From assembly GCF_003963535.1 (NCBI RefSeq), contig NZ_CP034539.1, forward strand, positions 3,596,001 through 3,660,000: DNA of 64,000 nucleotides, read 5' to 3'. Of the stretch, positions 58,978 to 64,000 are shown piece by piece. Source of the DNA: Streptomyces cyaneochromogenes (GTDB lineage Bacteria; Actinomycetota; Actinomycetes; Streptomycetales; Streptomycetaceae). Made by a program: the position numbers and the translations under genes. The notes under the pieces are model-generated. The model was not told the origin of the DNA, did not search any database, and saw nothing but the letters and a program-made list of their open reading frames with translations. Numbering within the stretch: position 1 is the first letter of the stretch; each line of letters opens with the position of its first letter.

Positions 58978-59583
58978 TCAGGCCTGCGGGTTGTAGGGGG
59001 ACTTGGCGCGGGCCTCGTGCAGTGCCGTGCCCCACCACGCGAGTTCGTCGAGCATCACCTTGACCGCGCCGTTCGTGCCCTCGGTGTCCCGCGGCGTGCC
59101 GTCCTCGCCGAACGCCTCCCAGTAGAACGGGAAGGCGACCCCGTCGCGGATGGTGACGGCGTGCATCTCGGCGAAGACCTGGCGCAACTGCTCGACGGCG
59201 CGCAGGCCGCCGCTCTGGGCGCCGTAGGAGACGAAGCCGACCGGCTTGGCCTGCCACTCGGTGAAGTGCCAGTCGACGAGCGCCTTCAGCGAGGCCGGGA
59301 AGCTGTGGTTGTACTCGGGGGTCACCACGACGAACGCGTCGGCCGCGGCCAGCTTCGCGGAGAGCGGGAGCATCGCGGCCGGGCGTATCTCGTCGGCCGC
59401 CATGGCGGGCGGAGTCTCCGGCAGGGCGAGCGGCAACTGCGTGCCGGCGAGGTCGACGACCTCGACGTCGAAGGCGCCGTGCTCCTTGGCCAGTCCGGCG
59501 AACCAGGTGGTCACGACCTCACCGAAACGCCCCTCGCGGACGCTTCCGAGGATGACGGCGAGCTTCAAGGTGTCCGTGGACAT
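58978..59583 (-). CDS. NADPH-dependent FMN reductase
   Basis: 201 residues; AAGGAG before the ATG. Flavodoxin-like fold: LAVILGSVREGRFG (phosphate-binding loop, ~8-21), TPEYNHSFPASLKALVDW (~88-105), SYGAQSGGLRAVEQL (~119-133). Uses NAD(P)H to reduce FMN or quinones. Divergent from a TetR gene with an inverted repeat between them, so it is probably induced by a quinone-like or other electrophilic ligand. Confidence 0.9.
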   Translation of the reverse strand: MSTDTLKLAVILGSVREGRFGEVVTTWFAGLAKEHGAFDVEVVDLAGTQLPLALPETPPAMAADEIRPAAMLPLSAKLAAADAFVVVTPEYNHSFPASLKALVDWHFTEWQAKPVGFVSYGAQSGGLRAVEQLRQVFAEMHAVTIRDGVAFPFYWEAFGEDGTPRDTEGTNGAVKVMLDELAWWGTALHEARAKSPYNPQA

Positions 59584-59640
59584 GCGGGGTTACTCCTTCG
59601 TCAGGTTCGTCAAGGGAACAAAGAGGTGCCGAAGGGAAAG

Positions 59641-59678
59641 TACAACGTGCATTGCAACGAGTAAAGTGGTCGTTGTAA
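59641..59678. promoter_or_regulatory. TetR operator region
   Basis: TTGCAACGA (59652-59660) and TCGTTGTAA (59670-59678) form an inverted repeat with one mismatch, nine bases apart; another TACAACG half-site lies at 59641-59647. It is 20 bases before the TetR start. Confidence 0.65.
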
Positions 59679-59697
59679 TCCACGAGGAGGTACCACG

Positions 59698-60357
59698 ATG
59701 ACCAGGGCGGACAGCGGGCAGAACCGGCCACGCAAGGGGTTCCCGGAGAAGCGGCGAGCCATCCTGGAGGCCTCCCGGAAGGTCTTCGGGAGGGTCGGCT
59801 ACCAGGGCGCGAGCATCGACGTGATCGCCTCCGAGGCCTGTGTGTCGACGCGCACGATCTACAACCACTTCGAGAACAAGGAACAGCTCTTCGCCACGGT
59901 GCTGATCGACAGCTCGGAGCAGGTGGCCGCCGCCCACGAGGCCATGATCGAGCGCCACCTCGGCAGCACGTCGAGCGCCGCCGGCCTGGAGGACGACCTG
60001 GTGGGCCTGGCCAAGGACTGGGTGCGGCCGCGCCCGGAGTTCACCGACCACTTCGCGATCACCGCCCGGATCAACGCCGAGGGCGAGAACTTCCCCGGCG
60101 ACCTCCACGACGCCTGGCAGAAGGCGGGCCCCCTGCGCGTGCAGCGCACCCTCGCCGCCAGGCTGGCCCGGCTGGCCGAGCGCGGGCTGCTGCACGTGCA
60201 GGACTCCGAACTGGCCGCCCAGCACTTCGTGGTGCTGATCTCCAACACCTGGGGCCGGGGCCGGGCGGGCGTGGACGCGCTCTCCGACGACGAGATCCAC
60301 GAGATCGCGGCGACCGGCGTCCACGCCTTTCTGTACGGCTATCTGCCTCGGGGGTGA
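59698..60357 (+). CDS. TetR-family regulator
   Basis: 219 residues; GAGGAGG before the ATG. N-terminal HTH (~20-65: ILEASRKVFGRVGYQGASID, CVSTRTIYNHFENKEQLF). The C-terminal ligand domain (~85-210) resembles the TetR_C/AcrR group. Likely represses itself and the divergent FMN reductase. Confidence 0.9.
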   Translation: MTRADSGQNRPRKGFPEKRRAILEASRKVFGRVGYQGASIDVIASEACVSTRTIYNHFENKEQLFATVLIDSSEQVAAAHEAMIERHLGSTSSAAGLEDDLVGLAKDWVRPRPEFTDHFAITARINAEGENFPGDLHDAWQKAGPLRVQRTLAARLARLAERGLLHVQDSELAAQHFVVLISNTWGRGRAGVDALSDDEIHEIAATGVHAFLYGYLPRG

Positions 60358-60409
60358 ACCGGCCGGCCGGGGCCCTCAACCGCCGTCACAGGACGCGCGG
60401 TGCCCACCG

Positions 60410-61198
60410 TCACAGATCCGTGCCCCCACTGACATCGAGATACTGCCCGGTGATCCAGCGGGAGTCGTCCGACGCCAGGAACGCCGCCACGTCCGCCACG
60501 TCGGAGGGCCTGCCGATCCGGTCGAAGACGGACCTCGCGGCGAGGGCGGCCCGCGCCTGGGGGGTCTTCCTGCGCCGGGCGTTCATGTCCGTCTCGATGA
60601 ACCCCGGCCCGATCGTGTTGACGGTGATGCCGCGACCGCCGAGCTCCTTCGCCAGGCACAGGGTCATCGTGTCCAGCGCGCCCTTGGACATGGCGTACGC
60701 CACGGAGTCGGGAAAGGCGCGCCGTGTGGCGAGCGAGGAGATGTTGATGACGCGCCCGCCGTCCCGCATCCGCCGCAGCGCCTGCTGCACGAGGAAGAAC
60801 GGCGCCTTGGCGTTGACGGCGATCATCCGGTCGAAGACGTCGGGAACCGACTCCGCGATCGGCCCCGAACCGCTCACGCCCGCGCTGTTCACCAGGATGT
60901 CCAGCGAGCCCCCGGTGTCGACCGCCCCCCGCGTCTGCTCCAGCACCCCCGCGTCGAAGGCCGCGAAGACGGCATCGGCGTCGCCCGGCACCCCGAGCTC
61001 CGCCCCGACCGGGAAGGCCAGGCCGCCGTCCTCGCGTATCCCCGCGACGACTTCCAGCGCGGCGGCCTCACTGTGGCCGTAGTGAACTCCGACCAGCGCA
61101 CCGTCACGGGCGAGTCGCTCGGCGATGCCTCTGCCTATGCCCCGGCCTGCCCCGGTGACAAGGGCGATCTTGCCTGTCAGTGCGCGTTTGGTTTCCAC
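60410..61198 (-). CDS. SDR-family reductase, possible butyrolactone biosynthesis enzyme
   Basis: 262 residues. Rossmann glycine motif VTGAGRGIGRGIAERLA (~15), NNAG-equivalent LVNSAGVSG, catalytic Ser in INISSLATR, YAMSK (Tyr/Lys, ~165), and the C-terminal ITGQYLDVSGGTDL. 3-oxoacyl-ACP reductase-like. In the same direction as an epimerase-like gene and an afsA homologue, so it may reduce the keto group of a butyrolactone or butenolide signal (the ScbB/BarS1 role), which is inference from context. Confidence 0.85.
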   Translation of the reverse strand: METKRALTGKIALVTGAGRGIGRGIAERLARDGALVGVHYGHSEAAALEVVAGIREDGGLAFPVGAELGVPGDADAVFAAFDAGVLEQTRGAVDTGGSLDILVNSAGVSGSGPIAESVPDVFDRMIAVNAKAPFFLVQQALRRMRDGGRVINISSLATRRAFPDSVAYAMSKGALDTMTLCLAKELGGRGITVNTIGPGFIETDMNARRRKTPQARAALAARSVFDRIGRPSDVADVAAFLASDDSRWITGQYLDVSGGTDL

Positions 61199-61279
61199 GA
61201 TGACCCCGTGTGCAGAAGTCCCTGTGCGAGAAGAGAAGGGACGGAGCGGAAGACGATGTTCGGAAGGAGAGCGAGCCCG

Positions 61280-62239
61280 TCAGCGCTTCAGGAACTCCCG
61301 GTACCACACGGAGTGTCGGGACATGATCTGCCCGAATCCGGCCCCGGGATCGACGCCGACGCCGGCCCAGAAACCGCCGTCAGCGAACCAGTGGTCCACG
61401 GCGAGCATGCCGAGGTGGTGCAGCGCGCGCGGCTGTCCGGCGAGCCGCGTCCGGGCCTCCTCGACGGCCAGGGGCGGGCCCGGCAGCCGCAGGCCGAGCC
61501 GCTCGGCCACCGTGTCCAGCAGTACCGAACCGTCCACCGGCTCAGGGTGGCTGACGTGATGTGCGCCGGCCAGTGCCCGGTCCGACAGCCCGGCGGCGAC
61601 GACCGCGCGCCCCAACGCCCGTACGTCGACGACGGAGTGGCGGGCGATGCCCTCCTTCAGGCCCGCCGACAGCAGCGCCAACAGGCCCACCATCCCCGGC
61701 ACCACCCATCGGTCACCGGCCCCGAGCACGAGGTGCGGACGCAGTACGACCCCGCCCGCGTCCAGCACATGCCGCTCGGCGGCGGCCCGGGAGCGGCTGG
61801 TCGGCGAGGCCGGCGCGTACGGCAACCCACCCACGGGAGCGCCGGTGAAGGGGCCCCTGCCGTACACGGCGGCCGTACTGACGTAGACGACGCGGGCCAC
61901 GCGGGCGCGGGTCGCCTCCTCGACGAGGGCGCGGGTGCCGTGGTCGTTGACGGTCTCGGCGCGCCGCTCGTCGTCGCCGATGTAGGAGGCGCAGTGCAGG
62001 ACGACGTCGACGCCGGCGCAGACACCGCGCAGGGATGCCGGGTCGGCGAGGTCCGCCCGTACCACGTCCGCCGCGAGTGCGTCGTCCGTGGGGCCACGGC
62101 CCGCTGACAGGCTCGCCGTCTCGCGCAGCAGGAGCCGGACCGGCGACGTCGTGCCGCCATTCCTCAACTCCCCCAGGGATGCGACGACATGGCCCCCGAT
62201 GAAGCCGCTGCCTCCGGTGACGAGGATGCGTGGTGACAC
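61280..62239 (-). CDS. NAD-epimerase/dehydratase-like protein of the butyrolactone cassette
   Basis: 319 residues. Extended-SDR Rossmann motif VTGGSGFIGGHV (~6-17), then VLHCASYIGDDE and VYVSTAAVYGRG. The usual catalytic Tyr-x3-Lys is not visible where expected: the sequence is PTSRSRAAAERHVL, with Ser/Arg in place of Tyr and Arg in place of Lys. It may use another mechanism or have lost redox chemistry. Lies between the SDR reductase and the afsA homologue. Confidence 0.75.
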   Translation of the reverse strand: MSPRILVTGGSGFIGGHVVASLGELRNGGTTSPVRLLLRETASLSAGRGPTDDALAADVVRADLADPASLRGVCAGVDVVLHCASYIGDDERRAETVNDHGTRALVEEATRARVARVVYVSTAAVYGRGPFTGAPVGGLPYAPASPTSRSRAAAERHVLDAGGVVLRPHLVLGAGDRWVVPGMVGLLALLSAGLKEGIARHSVVDVRALGRAVVAAGLSDRALAGAHHVSHPEPVDGSVLLDTVAERLGLRLPGPPLAVEEARTRLAGQPRALHHLGMLAVDHWFADGGFWAGVGVDPGAGFGQIMSRHSVWYREFLKR

Positions 62240-62281
62240 GGTGGGGTCCTCCCTCTCGGCCTGCGATCCGCAGCGCCGCGC

Positions 62282-63385
62282 TCAACGGTCGCTGACGGAC
62301 CCGTCGTTGGGGCCGTCGGGGGCAAGGGCCGGCACACAGGGCGCCGACGCCGCGACCGTCACCGTACAGCGGAAGACTTCGCCGGTGTCCTGCAGGCCCC
62401 GCACCCGCACCCTGGTCCGGTGGGGGTCGCCCGCGGCCATGGCGCCGGCCTCGATCCAGCAGGGCCTGTCCAGTTCGGCGTACCGCGAGAAGACCATGTC
62501 CATGCCGGTGGCGACCACGGGACCCCGGTGGCGCGAGAAGGCCGTCGCGGCCTGGCGGGCGGCCTCCAGCAGCACGATGCCCGGCACATGGTCGTTCGGC
62601 CGCCGGAACAGCGTGGGTTGCGAGGTGTCGACCCTGAGCCGCCAGGAACCGGGCCGTGGGGACGGCGCCAGTACGACGGCCGCGGTGTCGGTCCTGCCGA
62701 CCTCCTCGGGCGGCACCCCGGGCAGAAGCGGCACCGGGCGGCCGGTGACGGACAACCGTTCCCCGCGCAACCGGCGGTAGGCCCGCTCCGACACGCAGTC
62801 GACGCGCCCGTCGGCTGTGGCGACGACCCGGCCCGCGCGGCGCAGCACCATGCTGCTGCGCATGCCCGTCGCACGCCGGCCCCGGCGTCGCACATCGCCG
62901 CAGGTGATGGAGGCGACGACGTCCTCGGCCGAGCCGTCGAGCGCGAGCCTGGCCGGCGATGTCGCGTACCGCACGCGCCGCATCACGAACCGGGCGTCGC
63001 GGGGCACCCCGAACTCGGCGTGGGCCAGCAGCATCGTGCTCTGCCGCAGTATCTCCGGTATCAGCAACGGGTCCTGGAGGCGTCCGGATCGCGCGGTGAA
63101 GAACCGGTGCCGCACCGGCCACCGGGCCCTCACCTGAAACCGGGTGTCGTCCAGGCGGCGCCATCCGGTGGGGAAGGCGTCCCGCGGATCCGTCCGGTGC
63201 ACGTGCTCGCCGCTGATCTCCGTGTGCCAGGAGCACGTATGGCATTGGCCCGAATGGCATTGGCCCGAATGGCATTGGCCCGTGTGGCATCGGTCCGTGT
63301 GGCATCGGTCCGAATGGCATGAGTCCGTATGCCGTAAGTCCGTATGGCACAAGGCTGTTGCGTCAGGGGACTGCACCCGGTCCAT
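62282..63385 (-). CDS. AfsA-family butyrolactone synthase homologue with Cys-His repeat N-terminus
   Basis: 367 residues; CGGAGGA four bases before the ATG. Residues ~12-52 are pentapeptide repeats of the type CHSGQ / CHTDR encoded by a 15-bp minisatellite. From ~58 two AfsA hotdog repeats follow: HVHRTDPRDAFPTGWRRLDD ... HRFF and, after ~210, TLFRRPNDHVPGIVLLEAAR. AfsA enzymes join dihydroxyacetone phosphate and a beta-ketoacyl-ACP to start gamma-butyrolactone hormones. It diverges from a ScbR/ArpA-type receptor gene, the standard signalling pair. The Cys-His extension is not part of known AfsA proteins as I recall them. Confidence 0.85.
   Translation of the reverse strand: MDRVQSPDATALCHTDLRHTDSCHSDRCHTDRCHTGQCHSGQCHSGQCHTCSWHTEISGEHVHRTDPRDAFPTGWRRLDDTRFQVRARWPVRHRFFTARSGRLQDPLLIPEILRQSTMLLAHAEFGVPRDARFVMRRVRYATSPARLALDGSAEDVVASITCGDVRRRGRRATGMRSSMVLRRAGRVVATADGRVDCVSERAYRRLRGERLSVTGRPVPLLPGVPPEEVGRTDTAAVVLAPSPRPGSWRLRVDTSQPTLFRRPNDHVPGIVLLEAARQAATAFSRHRGPVVATGMDMVFSRYAELDRPCWIEAGAMAAGDPHRTRVRVRGLQDTGEVFRCTVTVAASAPCVPALAPDGPNDGSVSDR
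63241..63345. repeat. 15-bp tandem repeat, seven copies, in the afsA homologue
   Basis: Consensus GGCATTGGCCCGAAT. The first two units are identical, later ones drift (GGCATCGGTCCGTGT, then GGCATGAGTCCGTAT). It is coding on the minus strand (Cys-His pentapeptides). Divergence increases towards the start of the gene. Confidence 0.92.
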
Positions 63386-63504
63386 GGCTTCCTCCGAGCA
63401 TTCGCCAGAGCGGGGCGCTCCGGCCGGGGCGGGTAAGGTACGTGCGATCCGGTTTTCTTTTCAACACGCGTCGTGATGTCGTGGGCACACATGGTGGGGG
63501 TTTC

Positions 63505-64000
63505 ATGGCCCGGCAGGACCGAGCGATCAGGACCCGCCGGTCGATCCTGGAGGCGGCCGCCCGGGTGTTCGGCGAGCGCGGTTACGCCTCCGCCACCGTG
63601 GAGCAGATCCTGAACCGCGCCGGGGTCACCAGGGGCGCCCTGTACTTCCACTTCTCCTCCAAGGAGGAGGTCGCACTCGGCGTACTGGAAGCCCAGATGC
63701 CGATAGACCGGCTTCCCGAGAGGTCGAGCAAGCTGCAGAAGCTCGTCGACCACGGCATGGTCATGGCCTACCGGTTGCAGCACGATCCGCTGGTGCAGGC
63801 AGGCGTCTCCCTCGCCCTCGACCAGGGCGCACGCGAGCTGGACCGCAACTCCGCCTTCCGCGCCTGGAGCGACCAGCTGGAGCAGATCCTGACCGAGGCG
63901 CGGGGCCAGGGCGAACTCCTGCCGCACATCGACGTGACCGACACCGCCGAGCTCCTCACCGGTGCCTTCTCCGGCGTCCAGGCGATGTCGCAGGCCTCCT
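63505..64000 (+). CDS. Gamma-butyrolactone receptor-type TetR regulator (ScbR/ArpA-like), 3' end cut by window
   Basis: 165 codons present. HTH region typical of butyrolactone receptors: RAIRTRRSILEAAARVFGER, ATVEQILNRAGVTRGALYFH, FSSKEEVALGVLEAQ. The ligand domain begins with LVDHGMVMAYRLQHDPLVQAG. Divergent from the afsA homologue across 119 bases, where it would bind to control both; a clear ARE-type palindrome is not obvious, though GATCCGGTTTTCTTTT (63448-63463) could be a half-site. Confidence 0.88.
   Translation, partial: MARQDRAIRTRRSILEAAARVFGERGYASATVEQILNRAGVTRGALYFHFSSKEEVALGVLEAQMPIDRLPERSSKLQKLVDHGMVMAYRLQHDPLVQAGVSLALDQGARELDRNSAFRAWSDQLEQILTEARGQGELLPHIDVTDTAELLTGAFSGVQAMSQAS

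Noticed and set aside
63241..63345. Possible CRISPR array
   Set aside because: The 15-bp units are contiguous with no spacers and are in frame with a coding sequence.
61713..63350. Alternative minus-strand frame through the 15-bp repeat giving MPFGP repeats
   Set aside because: It conflicts with the AfsA and epimerase frames, both of which show clear domains, and has no ribosome site.

Overview
The window is high-GC actinobacterial DNA, almost certainly from a Streptomyces species. Signs of this are the very GC-rich third codon positions, frequent GTG and TTG starts, rare TTA codons, a csnR-csnK chitosan-oligosaccharide operon, a PknG/GlnX/GlnH-type kinase locus, dynamin-like DynA/DynB genes, a pSAM2-type integrative element and an AfsA/ScbR-type butyrolactone cassette. 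All calls come from reading the sequence; no database search was possible.

Left core (1-31,965). A partial HNH endonuclease gene and an MscS channel come first. Next is a 1,486-residue GHKL (Hsp90-like) ATPase with C-terminal helical repeats, which looks like a conflict/defence protein, plus two small membrane proteins. A divergent LysR/MFS pair follows. The csn operon (ROK repressor with a clear palindromic operator, lipoprotein, two permeases, GH4 hydrolase, BadF-type kinase) imports and processes chitosan-derived sugars. A seven-gene block (16,381-27,521) encodes a 4-TM GlnX-like protein, a membrane-anchored glutamate-type binding protein, a coiled-coil protein, a PknG-like kinase, a PP2C phosphatase, a vWA protein and an FHA protein. 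It is best read as an extracellular amino-acid sensing and phospho-signalling system. A 22-bp hairpin ends it. A protein-carboxyl methyltransferase, a truncated globin, a hypothetical protein, a thioesterase and ettA follow.

Integrated element (about 32,007-47,037). A 47-bp direct repeat with one mismatch flanks a roughly 15-kb actinomycete integrative and conjugative element (AICE). It is inserted just upstream of ettA. The conserved right part carries pif (Nudix), korSA (GntR), three repeats of a KorSA-type operator, tra (FtsK-like), spd genes, repSA-type replication initiator, xis and int. The left part is cargo: a large HTH-nuclease-KAP NTPase fusion, a broken small gene, and a markedly AT-richer two-gene unit of unknown function followed by a nested hairpin. 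A 21-bp doublet occurs at four places (left end, 36.5 kb, end of int, beyond attR), suggesting that the island was built by more than one integration.

Right flank (47,038-64,000). Small secreted or membrane genes, one of them truncated, are followed by a thioester-domain surface protein with a sortase motif, ssb, dynB-dynA and a tRNA-Arg(UCU). After the tRNA come a GT87-type membrane mannosyltransferase-like gene, an FMN reductase/TetR divergent pair, and a butyrolactone-type cassette: SDR reductase, NAD-epimerase-like protein, AfsA homologue with a Cys-His pentapeptide-repeat N-terminus, and a ScbR/ArpA-type receptor cut by the window edge.

The most novel-looking items are the two large NTPase proteins (GHKL-repeat and HTH-nuclease-KAP) that share the same type of N-terminal helical domain, the AT-rich bicistron with its hairpin, and the Cys-His repeat AfsA protein.
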